From Thermasporomyces sp036564245 (GTDB taxonomy: Bacteria > Actinomycetota > Actinomycetes > Propionibacteriales > Actinopolymorphaceae): 64,000 nucleotides of DNA. The translations under genes were made by a program, and so were the position numbers. How positions within the stretch are numbered: the first letter of the stretch is position 1; every line of letters starts with the position of its first letter. Below the pieces are notes generated by a model, which was not told where the DNA came from, ran no database searches, and saw only the letters and a program-made list of their open reading frames with translations. The stretch covers positions 1-64,000 of the forward strand of contig DATCKU010000108.1 of NCBI GenBank assembly GCA_036564245.1, written 5' to 3'. Below are positions 27,622 to 37,277 of this stretch, in pieces.

Positions 27622-28845
27622 GTGACAAGACCTGCATGGCGGCGAACCCTCGCTGTCACGGGTGCCACGACGCTCGCCGTGGCGAGCTTCGCAGGCACGG
27701 CAGTGGCCGCGTACGAACCGGAAGGAGGATCGGACGAGGCGCCGCTCATCGGCACCGAGCGCGCAACGGCGATCCAGGGTCGCTACATCGTGAAGCTCCG
27801 TGACGACGCCACCACGGCACGTGTGAAATCGGCACGTGACGTGGTGAAAGCCGAAGGCGGCACAGTGCATGCGACCTATGGCAAAGCGCTGAAGGGATTC
27901 TCGGCGTCGCTGTCGGCGGACGCTCTCGACGAGCTGCGGTCGAACCCAGCGGTCGAATACATCGAGGCCGACCAGGTCGTGTATGCGAGCGAGACTCAAT
28001 CGCCAGCGACGTGGGGGCTCGACCGCATCGACCAGCGGGAGCTGCCACTCGACTCGAGCTACACCTATGAGGCGACCGGCAACGGCGTGACGGCCTACGT
28101 CATCGACACCGGAATTCGGCTCACTCACGAGGAGTTCGGTGACCGCGCGGTGAGCGGTTTCGACGCGGTCGACGGCGGGACAGCCGACGACTGCAACGGC
28201 CACGGCACGCACGTGGCCGGGACGATCGGTTCCGCCACCTATGGCGTTGCCAAGGACGTCACTCTGGTCGCGGTGCGCGTCCTCGATTGCGAGGGCAGCG
28301 GGACGATCTCCGACGTCGTGGAAGGCGTCGAGTGGGTCACCGAGCACCACGAGGCCGGTATCCCGGCCGTCGCGAACATGAGTCTCGGAGGCGGAGTGTC
28401 GACAGCTCTCGACGATGCCGTCCAGAACTCCATCGACGATGGCGTGACGTACGCGCTTGCGGCTGGGAACGACTACGCGGCCGACGCTTGCGACTCGTCG
28501 CCGGCGCGAGTGGAGGACGGCATCACCGTCGCAGCGACGGACTCCTCCGACGCGCGTGCGGAGTTCTCCAACGTCGGCAGCTGCGTCGACATCTTCGCTC
28601 CTGGCGTCGACATCGAGTCGACATGGAGCACCAGCGACACGGCGACCAATGTGATCAGCGGGACGTCGATGGCGACACCACATGTCGCAGGCGTGGCGGC
28701 GCTCTACCTGGAAGCCAACCCGTCGGCGACGCCAGGTGAGGTGCGCGATGCGTTGGTCGCTCAGGGAACTCCTGACGTCGTGACGGATCCCGGTGAGGGA
28801 TCGCCGAACGTCTTGCTGTTTGCTGGACCGGAATCGTCTGCGTAG
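27622..28845 (+). CDS. Secreted subtilisin-like serine protease (S8, proteinase K/aqualysin type)
   Basis: 407 residues from GTG 27622 with a strong AGAGGAAGG site. A Sec signal (basic WRR, hydrophobic core, cleavage near AVA-AYE) is followed by an inhibitor I9 propeptide (RYIVKLRDD to VEYIEADQVV, about 54-120) and the catalytic domain. The triad is Asp162 (VIDTGI), His197 (NGHGTHVAGT) and Ser349 (GTSMATPHVAG), with oxyanion Asn283. There are several Cys for disulfides as in proteinase K. No C-terminal P-domain or PPC domain follows. It should be autoprocessed and act as an extracellular endopeptidase. Confidence 0.96.
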   Translation: MTRPAWRRTLAVTGATTLAVASFAGTAVAAYEPEGGSDEAPLIGTERATAIQGRYIVKLRDDATTARVKSARDVVKAEGGTVHATYGKALKGFSASLSADALDELRSNPAVEYIEADQVVYASETQSPATWGLDRIDQRELPLDSSYTYEATGNGVTAYVIDTGIRLTHEEFGDRAVSGFDAVDGGTADDCNGHGTHVAGTIGSATYGVAKDVTLVAVRVLDCEGSGTISDVVEGVEWVTEHHEAGIPAVANMSLGGGVSTALDDAVQNSIDDGVTYALAAGNDYAADACDSSPARVEDGITVAATDSSDARAEFSNVGSCVDIFAPGVDIESTWSTSDTATNVISGTSMATPHVAGVAALYLEANPSATPGEVRDALVAQGTPDVVTDPGEGSPNVLLFAGPESSA

Positions 28846-28854
28846 ACGGTTCGT

Positions 28855-28931
28855 ACGCACACGGCATGCGCGTGGCGCGGCACACACGGGCGCTGGATGG
28901 GCCCGCGTGGTGCCGCGCCACGTGTGCGTGG
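28855..28931. terminator. Large bidirectional hairpin after the protease gene
   Basis: CGTGGCGCGGCAC (28871-28883) pairs perfectly over 13 bp with 28910-28922, and flanking ACGCACACG can extend the stem with CGTGTGCGT. It lies between convergent genes, 9 bp after the protease stop and just before the methyltransferase stop. Confidence 0.8.
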
Positions 28932-28932
28932 G

Positions 28933-29673
28933 TCAGCGGAGTCGAAGCTCGACGAGGTAGCTCGGGCCTTCATCCTGGAAACCTGCGACGCGCCACGGCG
29001 ACCCATCGACCAGATCGGCCAGCTCGTCATGCGAGCACAGCAGGTAGTCAAACCACGGACCGGCGAGGTGCCGGTATCTCACCCGCAAGCGAAGCTGACC
29101 TGCCATCCGGTCCCGTTGTCTGTTCCGAGCCTGGTACGCGAGGTGCACCGGGTCCTCGGTGTGGTACGGATCGGTACCAGTTGCGAGCACGCGGGCGCCG
29201 GTCGCGGCCGACCTCGCCAACGCGTCAAGCACGACCGGCGCATGTGACGCAGATCCCAAGAGTCCGAGGTTGTTTCCGAGCAACAGAAACGTGTCGAAGC
29301 GTTGACCGAGCTCGGGGACCTGCTCGACGGTCATCTGGTGCACCGTACGTACTCCACGCGCTTGCGCGACCTGGCACGCGCCTGCAGCAGGATCGATGGC
29401 CGTGACATCGAACCCGGCCTTCTGCAGGTGCAGGCTGTGGCGCCCGGGACCACACCCGACATCGAGGACCCGACCGACGGCACGCGCACACGCCGTCCGG
29501 TCCAGGTCCTCCCACTCGGCGGGCTCGGCGAAGTAGATCCGTGCGTCGTGCGGGTCGACCATCCCGTCGTCGCGCTCGATGACTCCGAGCACGTCGCTTC
29601 CTGCGTGTAATGCTCGCAGCAGCTCGCCGAAGGCGTCACCGATGCGGGGTTCTGGCGCGTCTGGATCGTTCAT
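28933..29673 (-). CDS. Class I SAM-dependent methyltransferase
   Basis: 246 residues from ATG 29673 (alternative 29700). Motif I is VLDVGCGPGRHSLHL, the acidic motif II is VTAIDPA, and FDTFLLLGNNLGLLG corresponds to motif IV. A TAGGCT element 8 nt before ATG 29673 suggests a leaderless start there. Residues ahead of motif I contain DPHDARIYFAEPAEWEDLD. It probably methylates a small molecule, but nothing around it indicates which. Convergent with the protease gene. Confidence 0.88.
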   Translation of the reverse strand: MNDPDAPEPRIGDAFGELLRALHAGSDVLGVIERDDGMVDPHDARIYFAEPAEWEDLDRTACARAVGRVLDVGCGPGRHSLHLQKAGFDVTAIDPAAGACQVAQARGVRTVHQMTVEQVPELGQRFDTFLLLGNNLGLLGSASHAPVVLDALARSAATGARVLATGTDPYHTEDPVHLAYQARNRQRDRMAGQLRLRVRYRHLAGPWFDYLLCSHDELADLVDGSPWRVAGFQDEGPSYLVELRLR

Positions 29674-29768
29674 GGTCGTGGAGCCTAAGCCCGCGGCCAT
29701 GAGCGGGTCGATCAGATATCGGGCCGTGGATCACGTCGCGACCAGCGGAAGGCATCCCACCACATCGT

Positions 29769-30155
29769 TCAGAGCGACATGATTCCGGTCATGAGCCCGT
29801 AGCCGACGGATGCCGCACCAAGGCCGGCAAGAACGCTGATCATGACGTTGGCGAGCGCGTGCAACGACGCGCGATCCTCCAGCAGACGCAACGTCTCGTA
29901 GCCGAATGTCGAGTACGTCGTGAGGGTTCCGCACAACCCGGTTCCGATCAGGGCGTACGTAAAGCTGTCTGGTGCCACGACGCCAGCCTGAAGGAACGCT
30001 CCCAGCCCACCGAAGACGAAACAGCCCAGCAGATTGACGACAAGCGTTCCCCACGGAAAGACCGAGGAGTGCCGGGTCTGGACCAGACGGTCGATGTGGT
30101 AGCGCAGCGGTGCGCCGACCAAGGCCCCGAGCACGACTGCGGCGACTGTGGTCAT
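29769..30155 (-). CDS. crcB: CrcB/FluC fluoride channel subunit (second of pair)
   Basis: 128 residues, four membrane segments. It has the family's LGALVGAPLRYHIDR start, GTLVVNLLGCFVFG with the conserved Asn in helix 2, and GTGLCGTLTTYSTFGYET in the broken helix 3 that binds the central sodium and lines the fluoride pore. GGAGAG is right before the ATG. In many actinobacteria two such genes lie together and the proteins form a heterodimer; the first member starts 80 bp upstream. Exports fluoride. Confidence 0.92.
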   Translation of the reverse strand: MTTVAAVVLGALVGAPLRYHIDRLVQTRHSSVFPWGTLVVNLLGCFVFGGLGAFLQAGVVAPDSFTYALIGTGLCGTLTTYSTFGYETLRLLEDRASLHALANVMISVLAGLGAASVGYGLMTGIMSL

Positions 30156-30234
30156 CTCTCCAACCACCCGGTGCTCATGCCGATGAAGATCGCACATCGA
30201 GGTGCCGGTCTCGAAGGGATCGGCCGTCGGCCGT

Positions 30235-30747
30235 TCATGTCTCACCATCCTCACAGGACGACGGCTCGGAGAGCGATGTGGGACGTCGGCGACCCACGCC
30301 CGCGACACGTCGCGTGAGCCCTGCGCCCAGCCAGACTGCGACGAGGGCCGCGAGGAGGGTTCCCGCCAGGTATGCGACGCCGATGAGTGCTGATCCGTCC
30401 TCGAGCAGGGCTCGTGACTCCATGGCGTAGGTCGAGAACGTGGTGAACCCACCAAGGACGCCGACGCCGAGAAATGGGCGGACCAGCCGGTGCGCCGGCC
30501 AGACGTCGACGATCAGCACCATCAGCACGCCGATGGCGAGGCAACCCGAGACGTTTGCCGCGAACGTCGACCACGGAAACCCGCCTGGGTCGTGCGGCGA
30601 CACGACAGAGATCGCGTACCTCGCCAAGGCACCCAAGGCGCCACCGAACGCGACCGCGAGCGTGGTGTCGGCGTGGCATCCGACGCTGGAAAGGATCGCC
30701 CGCTGGCGTGGGACTGGCTCGCGGACTCGGGTCGTTGGCTCGGCCAT
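30235..30747 (-). CDS. crcB: CrcB/FluC fluoride channel subunit (first of pair)
   Basis: 170 residues from ATG 30747 with AAGGGG 6 nt upstream; the open frame to 30810 lacks support. About 50 extra N-terminal residues precede the channel core: FGGALGALARYAI, STFAANVSGCLAIG, and GVGVLGGFTTFSTYAMES. The C-terminus adds a basic tail. Forms with the downstream gene the dual-gene version of the fluoride exporter. I looked for a fluoride riboswitch upstream and did not recognise one. Confidence 0.92.
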   Translation of the reverse strand: MAEPTTRVREPVPRQRAILSSVGCHADTTLAVAFGGALGALARYAISVVSPHDPGGFPWSTFAANVSGCLAIGVLMVLIVDVWPAHRLVRPFLGVGVLGGFTTFSTYAMESRALLEDGSALIGVAYLAGTLLAALVAVWLGAGLTRRVAGVGRRRPTSLSEPSSCEDGET

Positions 30748-31100
30748 GTGGCCCCTTCGCGGGTCGTGCGTGCGGTCGTACGTAAGCGAGTGGTTCGGGT
30801 CCTGACACACGCCACTCGCGGGTCAGTCGACGGGGAGTTGGCGGCGGCCTCGGTTGATCGTCCTCACCGCCGCATCGGGTCGGTCGAGGACGGGGCGAAC
30901 CATGCGCCAGCGTACGGTCGTGGACCTGCACCATCGTGGTCCGGGTGGGCAACAACCCGTCCGCCGGTCGGCCACGGATGGGCCGTGAATTCTGGACGAC
31001 ACGCTCGAACCCGGCGATTTCGGCCCCAGCGGCCGGTCGCGCCGGAATCGACCAGTTGGCGGTCGGCACGAAGAGGGTCCTCGGAGCTACCGTTGGCCCG
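30748..31100. other. 353-bp divergent intergenic region
   Basis: Between the crcB pair and an MFS gene. Holds a TACCGT -10 element at 31088-31093, 7 nt before the MFS GTG start. No gene or known riboswitch seen. Confidence 0.5.
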
Positions 31101-32561
31101 GTGAGCGCTGCAGATCGATCAGGCCATGTGGACTCCGGCGTCAAAGCTGAGCGATTGCTCCGCCCGCCCTACGTCTCCTTGACGATCGGCATCGTCACGC
31201 TCGTGCTGCTCGTCGCCTTCGAAGCGATGGCGGTGACGGCAGCCATGCCGATCGCGGTACGTGAGCTGCACGGCTTGTCGCTTTATGCATGGTCGTTCTC
31301 CGGATTCATCACGGCGAGCATGTTCGCGACCGTCCTGGCAGGCGAGTTGTGTGATCGGGTCGGCCCGACCCGGCCCTTCGCCGGTGGGGTGGGGATCTTC
31401 ACCGCTGGGTTGATCGTGGCGGGTTCCGCCCCCAACATGCTGATCTTCCTCTCCGGACGCATGTTGCAGGGCCTGGGCGGCGGCGCGGTCATCGTGGCGC
31501 AGTACGTGCTCATCGCTCGGGCGTTCCCCACTCACCTTCGTCCGCGGGTCTTCGCCGTGATCTCCAGTGCCTGGGTGCTGCCGTCGATCGTCGGCCCAGT
31601 GGTGGCCGGCGTGGTGACCGAGCACGCGAGCTGGCGCCTCGTCTTTCTCGGGCTCGTACCGTTCGCGGTCGTCCCGGTCGCCCTGGTCGTCCCGCGGCTG
31701 CGGCGGCTGGCGAGCGTGCCGCCGCCAGAGCGGCGTCCGGGACGCAAGCGGCGCGCCTTGGCCACCGCCCTAGGCATTGGCTTTCTGCAGTACGCGGGAC
31801 AGACGCTCGGGTGGCGGAGCGTACCGTTCCTGGTCGTCGGTGTCGTGCTGCTTGTCGTCGGGCTGCCGCGCCTGCTGCCCGCCGGCACCTTACGGTTCCG
31901 CAGGGGACTGCCGTCGGTGGTCGGGCTTCGCGGGCTGTTCGCCGGCGCCTTCTTCGGAGCTCAGGCGTTCCTCACGTTGATGCTGATCGAGCACCGCGAG
32001 CTGCCCACCACGTTGGCTGGACTCGCGCTCACCGTCGGCGCCATCGGATGGTCGGCCGGATCGTGGTGGCAAGGACGCGCGCGGCTGCGAACCTCGCGGG
32101 CGGTCCTGATCAGCTGGGGTGCGGGATTTCTCACCATCGGGCTCACGCTGGTGCTCCTCGGCGCGATTCCGGTGGTGCCGGTCGTGGTGGTCGGCCTGGG
32201 CACCATCTTCGCCGGCCTCGGCATGGGTCTCTCGCTCGCCAGCCTGTCCGTCCTGCTGCTCGAGTACTCACACGAGCAGGAGCAGGGCAGCAACGGCGCC
32301 GCGGCGCAGCTGGCCGACGGGATCGGCAACGCAGCACTCGTCGGGGCAGCCGGTGTGATCTTCGTCTCGCTGCGCGACTGGGTTGATGCCACCATGGTCT
32401 TCATCGCGATCGATGCGTTGATGATCGCAGTGGCGGTAGCGAGCTTTGTCCTGGCCCACCGGGTCGGTACGAAACCTCCGCCTCTGCCAGAGCCTCGAGC
32501 GCGTGGCCACGTGACCAGCGCGTCGCGGGGGCGACAGGCTACGAATGTGCAGCGACGCTGA
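31101..32561 (+). CDS. MFS transporter
   Basis: About 486 residues from GTG 31101; TACCGT sits 7 nt upstream and no Shine-Dalgarno is present, so a leaderless start is likely. The longer frame from 30936 has no such support. Around 12-14 membrane segments: FEAMAVTAAMPIAVRELHG in helix 1, motif A GELCDRVGPTRPFAGG, and WVLPSIVGPVVAGVV in helix 5. A drug-efflux type MFS without known substrate. The C-terminus is a basic tail. Confidence 0.88.
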   Translation: MSAADRSGHVDSGVKAERLLRPPYVSLTIGIVTLVLLVAFEAMAVTAAMPIAVRELHGLSLYAWSFSGFITASMFATVLAGELCDRVGPTRPFAGGVGIFTAGLIVAGSAPNMLIFLSGRMLQGLGGGAVIVAQYVLIARAFPTHLRPRVFAVISSAWVLPSIVGPVVAGVVTEHASWRLVFLGLVPFAVVPVALVVPRLRRLASVPPPERRPGRKRRALATALGIGFLQYAGQTLGWRSVPFLVVGVVLLVVGLPRLLPAGTLRFRRGLPSVVGLRGLFAGAFFGAQAFLTLMLIEHRELPTTLAGLALTVGAIGWSAGSWWQGRARLRTSRAVLISWGAGFLTIGLTLVLLGAIPVVPVVVVGLGTIFAGLGMGLSLASLSVLLLEYSHEQEQGSNGAAAQLADGIGNAALVGAAGVIFVSLRDWVDATMVFIAIDALMIAVAVASFVLAHRVGTKPPPLPEPRARGHVTSASRGRQATNVQRR

Positions 32562-32793
32562 CGAGCGTCGACCGGTCGGTGCCGGCAGGCAGATTCGACC
32601 GCTCGCGGTGAGCCAGTGTCGTGACCGGGCGCATTCAGCACGATCGGCCAGTGCCACCTGCGGTGGCATGCGATGGTGGTGGGTGCGGAGTGGATGAAAC
32701 CGCTCCGCGTCGAAGAGACTCGTCGACGGGTCGTGCGTGTCCTGGGCACACTGCCCATGTGGTGCGAATCGCCACTAGAGAGGAACTTCGGTG

Positions 32794-34023
32794 ATGGCAC
32801 AGCCGGACCGCGAGCATCCGGGCCGGACCGGTGACCAGTCCGACATCCACGGGCCGTCCGGCCAGGGAGGTCACCCACGGCCGCCGTCGGGCCGGCAGCC
32901 ACCGAATGGTCCAGGAGCGTTGTCTGCTGGGCCCCGTCGTGACGAGCTGACCGTCGGCCGTGGCAACGGGGACCGGACACCACCCGTCGGGACCTCGGAC
33001 GGCCAGGTCGCGATGCCGCGGCAGACAGCCGAGGGGGCGTTGCTCACCGAGGCGGTGAACGAGGTACGCCGGGTCATCGTGGGGCAGGACCACATGGTGG
33101 AGCGCTTGATGGTCGCGCTCCTCGCTCGTGGGCACTGCCTGCTGGAGGGCGTGCCTGGCGTGGCCAAGACCCTCGCGGTCCGTACCTTGGCCAAGGTTGT
33201 CGGTGGCGCATTCGCGCGACTTCAGTTCACGCCGGACCTGGTTCCGTCCGACATCGTGGGAACCCGGATCTACCAACCGAGCAAGGAGTCGTTCGACGTC
33301 GAGCTCGGCCCGGTCTTCGTCAACTTCGTGCTTGCCGACGAGATCAACCGGGCTCCTGCCAAGGTGCAGTCGGCGATGCTCGAGCTCATGGCCGAGCGAC
33401 AGGTGTCGATCGGCGGCAAGACGTTCCCGCTCCCGACGCCGTTCATCGTGATCGCCACGCAGAACCCGCTCGAGTCCGAGGGCGTGTATCCGCTACCTGA
33501 AGCCCAGCGAGATCGGTTCCTCATGAAGGTGGACGTCCCTCTGCCTGATGCGGCCGAGGAGTTCCACATCCTCCAGCGCATGAGTGTCGATCCTCCGACA
33601 CCACGGCAGGTGCTCACCCCGGAACGGATCCTCACCCTCCAGCGGGCTGCCGATCAGGTGTTCGTGCATCCTCTCGTGGCCGATTACGTCGTACGTCTCG
33701 TGCTGGCCACGCGCCGGCCGGCGGAGTACCACGTGCCTGAGCTCAGCCAGGTCATCGAGGTGGGCGCAAGCCCGCGCGCCTCGTTGGGTCTCGTCGCGTC
33801 GGCTCGGGCCCTCGCGCTGATCCGAGGAAGGGACTACGTCCTGCCGCAGGACGTGCAGGACGTCGCCCGAGATGTCGTGCCCCATCGGCTCATCTTGAGC
33901 TTCGACGCGCTCGCCGACGGCGTCGAGGCGCGATCCGTCGTCGAACGGGTTCTCGCTGTCGTACCGCCACCCAGGCCCGTGTGGCGACACAACGTCGGTA
34001 CCGAGCGACCGGAGTTTCGGTGA
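32794..34023 (+). CDS. MoxR-type AAA+ ATPase
   Basis: About 409 residues; ATG 32794 has AGAGAGGAA 8 nt upstream (GTG 32791 is also possible). The first 80 residues are Pro/Gly/Arg-rich and probably disordered, longer than usual for MoxR proteins of about 330. The ATPase has Walker A GVPGVAKT, Walker B FVLADEINR, sensor I ATQNPLESEG and PEAQRDRF with the arginine finger region. MoxR proteins act with VWA-domain partners as chaperones or metal-insertion machines. It heads an operon with DUF58 and VWA genes. Confidence 0.93.
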   Translation: MAQPDREHPGRTGDQSDIHGPSGQGGHPRPPSGRQPPNGPGALSAGPRRDELTVGRGNGDRTPPVGTSDGQVAMPRQTAEGALLTEAVNEVRRVIVGQDHMVERLMVALLARGHCLLEGVPGVAKTLAVRTLAKVVGGAFARLQFTPDLVPSDIVGTRIYQPSKESFDVELGPVFVNFVLADEINRAPAKVQSAMLELMAERQVSIGGKTFPLPTPFIVIATQNPLESEGVYPLPEAQRDRFLMKVDVPLPDAAEEFHILQRMSVDPPTPRQVLTPERILTLQRAADQVFVHPLVADYVVRLVLATRRPAEYHVPELSQVIEVGASPRASLGLVASARALALIRGRDYVLPQDVQDVARDVVPHRLILSFDALADGVEARSVVERVLAVVPPPRPVWRHNVGTERPEFR

Positions 34024-35138
34024 CGCGGGCGGCACGTCCACGGAACGGCCCGCCGACCGGCGAGGCGAGGCCGAACGTCGCCGGTCTGGCGCCGGAGCGG
34101 GCGCTGCGCCGCCTGGAGCTCACCATCGTCCGGCGCCTGGAGGGTTTCCTGCACGGAGAGCATCTCGGTCTGCTGCCCGGACCGGGTACGGACTTCGCGG
34201 AAGCTCGGGTCTACCGGCCAGGTGAGGACGACGTACGGCGGATGGACTGGTCGGTGACGGCTCGTACGACGGTTCCGCACGTGCGCGACGTGATCGCCGA
34301 CCGTGAGCTTGAGACCTGGGCTCTGGTCGACATGTCGGCGTCGATGGACTTCGGCACGGTCGCCCTGGAAAAACGCGATCTCGCCGTGGCAGCTGTGGCG
34401 ACGGTCGGCGTGCTCACTCATCGACTGGGAGATCGTTTCGGCGGCGTCGTGGTACGCGCCGGTCGCACACGGGTCTGGCCCGCCCGCTCGGGGCGACTGG
34501 CGTTGTACGGGCTGCTGCGTTCCCTGCTTGACGAGCCGCGTGCCAGTGAGGAGAGCCCGCCGGCTGGGAGACCGCTCCGTAGCTGGCTACGCATGCGGCG
34601 CAGCAAGCCGGAGGAGCACGCGTCAGAGCAGCCGTTTGCCGAGGCGCTCGACCGGTGGTCCAGGTCCCGGGGACGGCGCGGGCTTCGCGTGGTGGTGTCG
34701 GACTTTCTCGACGGTGCGGCCGGGCTGTCTGGGGCCGGTGGAGGTGCGGGACAGGCGGGCACACTGGCATGGGAGCGATCCATGAAGCGGCTGTCGGCCT
34801 GGCACCAGGTGCTCGCGGTCGAGGTGGTCGATCCACGGGAGCTCGAGCTCCCTCCGGTGGGTGTCGTGTGGTTGACCGATCCGGAGACCGGGGCGCTTCG
34901 TGAGATCAACACGTCCGATCCCGCTCTTCGCGCGGCCTACGCCGCAGCCGCGGCCGAGCATCGCGAGCGGGTTCGGGCGAGCCTGCGCCGAGCAGGTGTG
35001 GCGCATTTGCAGCTGCGCACGGATCGGGACTGGGTGGCCGACACGGCCAGGTTCGTGCTGGAACACCGGCGCGTAGCAATGCGCCTGCATGCTCCGCCGA
35101 CGAGGAACATCGGAGAGTGGGGCGGCACCAACGGTTGA
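34020..35138 (+). CDS. DUF58 domain protein of the MoxR operon
   Basis: 372 residues; GTG 34020 overlaps the MoxR stop as GTGA, so translation is coupled. The DUF58 hallmark VYRPGEDDVRRMDWSVTARTT is present around residues 65-85, followed by ELETWALVDMSASMDFG, a degenerate VWA-like metal site (DMSAS). No membrane segments are obvious. Typical middle component of MoxR-DUF58-VWA systems, function not settled. Confidence 0.92.
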   Translation: MTRAARPRNGPPTGEARPNVAGLAPERALRRLELTIVRRLEGFLHGEHLGLLPGPGTDFAEARVYRPGEDDVRRMDWSVTARTTVPHVRDVIADRELETWALVDMSASMDFGTVALEKRDLAVAAVATVGVLTHRLGDRFGGVVVRAGRTRVWPARSGRLALYGLLRSLLDEPRASEESPPAGRPLRSWLRMRRSKPEEHASEQPFAEALDRWSRSRGRRGLRVVVSDFLDGAAGLSGAGGGAGQAGTLAWERSMKRLSAWHQVLAVEVVDPRELELPPVGVVWLTDPETGALREINTSDPALRAAYAAAAAEHRERVRASLRRAGVAHLQLRTDRDWVADTARFVLEHRRVAMRLHAPPTRNIGEWGGTNG

Positions 35139-35192
35139 CAAGGGGACCCGAAGCATGACAGGTGGCGCGTGGTTCCGGAGGTGGTCGGGCAG

Positions 35193-36146
35193 ATGACCTT
35201 CCTGGCCCCGGAACGACTGTGGTTGCTGCTGGTGGTGCCGCTGCTCGTCGTGGTGTACGTCGTTCTGCAGTGGCGGCGACGCGCCTACGCCCTGAGGTTC
35301 ACCAACCTGGCGCTGCTGCACCGGGTCGCGCCTCGTAGTCCTGCGTGGCGGCGGCACCTTGCCGCGGTCCTCATGCTGGTGACGGTTGGCTTGCTCGTCA
35401 CCGCGTTCGCTCGCCCACAGGCGGAAGTGCGGGTGCCTCGGGAACGCGCGACGATCGTCGTCACGATCGACGTGTCCATCTCGATGCGGGCAGATGACGT
35501 CGAACCGACCCGGCTCGAAGCGGCGCAGGAAGCGGCCAAGGGTTTCGTCGAGACCCTTCCCGACCAGTTCAACGTCGCGCTCGTGTCGTTCGCCGGGACG
35601 GCGAACATCCTGGTCCCGCCGACGACGGATCGGTCAGCGTTGATCCGCGCGATCGACGGGCTGGAGCTTGCCGAGTCGACGGCGACCGGTGAGGCGATCT
35701 TCACGTCCCTGGACGCGTTGAAGCAGGTGCCGCCCGACCCGGACCATCCGAACGACCCGGCGCCCGCGCGCATCGTGCTGCTCTCGGATGGCTTCCGCAA
35801 CATCGGTCGTCCGGTGGAGGAGGGGATAGCCGCAGCGCAACGAGCAGATGTGCCGATCTACACCATCGCGTTCGGTACTCCGTTCGGCATGGTGGAAATC
35901 CAAGGCCAGCGCACGCCGGTGCCGGTCGACGAGGTGACGATGCGCCGGATCGCCGAGGCGACGGGGGGACAGGCGTACACCGCGGTGTCGGGCGAGGAGC
36001 TCAAGGAGGTCTACTCCGACATCGGCTCCTCGGTGGGCTACACGACCGAGGAGCAGGAGATCACGTCCCATCTGGTCGGGTACGCCCTGATCACCGCGCT
36101 CGTCACCGCACTCACCTCGTTGTTCTTCCTCGGTCGCCTGCCCTGA
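35193..36146 (+). CDS. VWA-domain membrane protein (BatA-like)
   Basis: 317 residues from ATG 35193 with GGAGGTGG about 10 nt upstream. Two N-terminal membrane segments (LWLLLVVPLLVVVYVVL and HLAAVLMLVTVGLLVTAF), then a VWA domain with an intact MIDAS (DVSIS at 93-97, TGE loop, LLSDG), then a terminal membrane segment. The MIDAS makes metal-dependent protein binding likely. It completes the MoxR-DUF58-VWA operon; a second VWA (BatB) or TPR gene, seen in larger Bat operons, is absent. Confidence 0.92.
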   Translation: MTFLAPERLWLLLVVPLLVVVYVVLQWRRRAYALRFTNLALLHRVAPRSPAWRRHLAAVLMLVTVGLLVTAFARPQAEVRVPRERATIVVTIDVSISMRADDVEPTRLEAAQEAAKGFVETLPDQFNVALVSFAGTANILVPPTTDRSALIRAIDGLELAESTATGEAIFTSLDALKQVPPDPDHPNDPAPARIVLLSDGFRNIGRPVEEGIAAAQRADVPIYTIAFGTPFGMVEIQGQRTPVPVDEVTMRRIAEATGGQAYTAVSGEELKEVYSDIGSSVGYTTEEQEITSHLVGYALITALVTALTSLFFLGRLP

Positions 36147-36157
36147 TCGCCTCTGTC

Positions 36158-36180
36158 ACCCAAAAATGACCACGTTCAGT
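36158..36180. repeat. Half-site related to the palindromic element
   Basis: CCCAAAAATGACCACGTTC shares AAATGACCA.GT with the arm of copy A. Only one arm is present; a separate CGTTCAG...CTGAACG inverted repeat overlaps it. It lies just after the VWA gene. Relation to the full copies is tentative. Confidence 0.35.
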
Positions 36181-36303
36181 GGGTACCTGCCGGCTGAACG
36201 CAGGATGCAGGCATCGGGAGGGTACGAATCGCCGCGCGGCGCCACACAGACCGGCGCAGGCGTACCGACCCGTTGGTGACGCAGCAGGGGCGAGGGGAGA
36301 GCC

Positions 36304-37080
36304 ATGACCATCTTCGTCGGCACCTGCGGCTGGAGCTACAAGGACTGGCGCGGGCCGTTCTACCCACCGAAGCTCCCACAGCGGCTCTGGCTGGACTTCT
36401 ACGCCGAGCACTTCGCCACCGTCGAGCTCGACAACGCGTTCTACCGGCTTCCGTCGTACGAAACCTTCCAAGGCTGGCGCGAGCGGCTGCCAGACGACGC
36501 GGTGGTCGCCGTCAAGGCCAGTCGGTTCCTCACGCACATCAAGCGGCTCCGTGATCCGGAAGAACCGGTGAACCGGCTGCTCGACCACGCCTCGGGACTC
36601 GGTGACCGGCTCGGGCCGATCCTCTTGCAGCTTCCGCCCAACCTACGGGCAGATCCGGGCTTGCTGGACGAGTGCCTTGCAGCGTTCCGTCCAGGCGTGC
36701 GAGTGGCCGTCGAACCCCGCCACGAGTCGTGGTGGACACCGCAGATCCGTGACGTCCTCGAGCGTCGGCGTGCGGCACTCACCTGGACCGACCGGCTGGG
36801 AAAGCCGCTGACGCCGCTGTGGGTCACGGCTGACTGGGGCTACGTCCGCTTCCACGAAGGGGCGGCACGCCCGTGGCCACGGTACGGCCGTACGGCGCTG
36901 GCGTCGTGGGTGCGCCGCATCGACGAGGCGTACGGCGACGACATCCCGGTCTACGTGTACTTCAACAACGATCCAGGGTGCGCTGCCGTGACCGACGCCG
37001 TGACGTTCGCGCGTATCGCCGCTCGTGCCGGACGGACCGTGACCCGGACCCCGGACTTCGCCCTCCCGGCCCGCTCGTAG
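36304..37080 (+). CDS. DUF72 family protein (YecE-like)
   Basis: 258 residues from ATG 36304 with GAGGGGAG upstream. A TIM-barrel-like protein with the family marks FVGTCGWSYKDWRGPFYP, FATVELDNAFYRLPS, FLTHIKRL, LGPILLQLPPNL, VAVEPRHESWW and VYFNNDP near the C-terminus. DUF72 proteins are widespread and their activity is unproved. Stands alone. Confidence 0.93.
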   Translation: MTIFVGTCGWSYKDWRGPFYPPKLPQRLWLDFYAEHFATVELDNAFYRLPSYETFQGWRERLPDDAVVAVKASRFLTHIKRLRDPEEPVNRLLDHASGLGDRLGPILLQLPPNLRADPGLLDECLAAFRPGVRVAVEPRHESWWTPQIRDVLERRRAALTWTDRLGKPLTPLWVTADWGYVRFHEGAARPWPRYGRTALASWVRRIDEAYGDDIPVYVYFNNDPGCAAVTDAVTFARIAARAGRTVTRTPDFALPARS

Positions 37081-37277
37081 TCGCGAGGGACCCGATGCGC
37101 CCGCCGCGTACGGGGGCCGGCCCGTTACGCAGCGCAGCGCAAGCCCGTTCAGCAGAAAAGTTTTGAGTGTCGGTTGGGCGTGTCGCGCTTCCTTCGTGCA
37201 CAATGATCGCGGCACCGCATTCTCTGGACCCGAAGACGCTGGGGAAGGCGCTTCTTCGACCAGAGAGGTGTGGTCCC

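Noticed and set aside
30748..30935. Fluoride riboswitch upstream of crcB
   Set aside because: The conserved core of that riboswitch could not be recognised in the leader.
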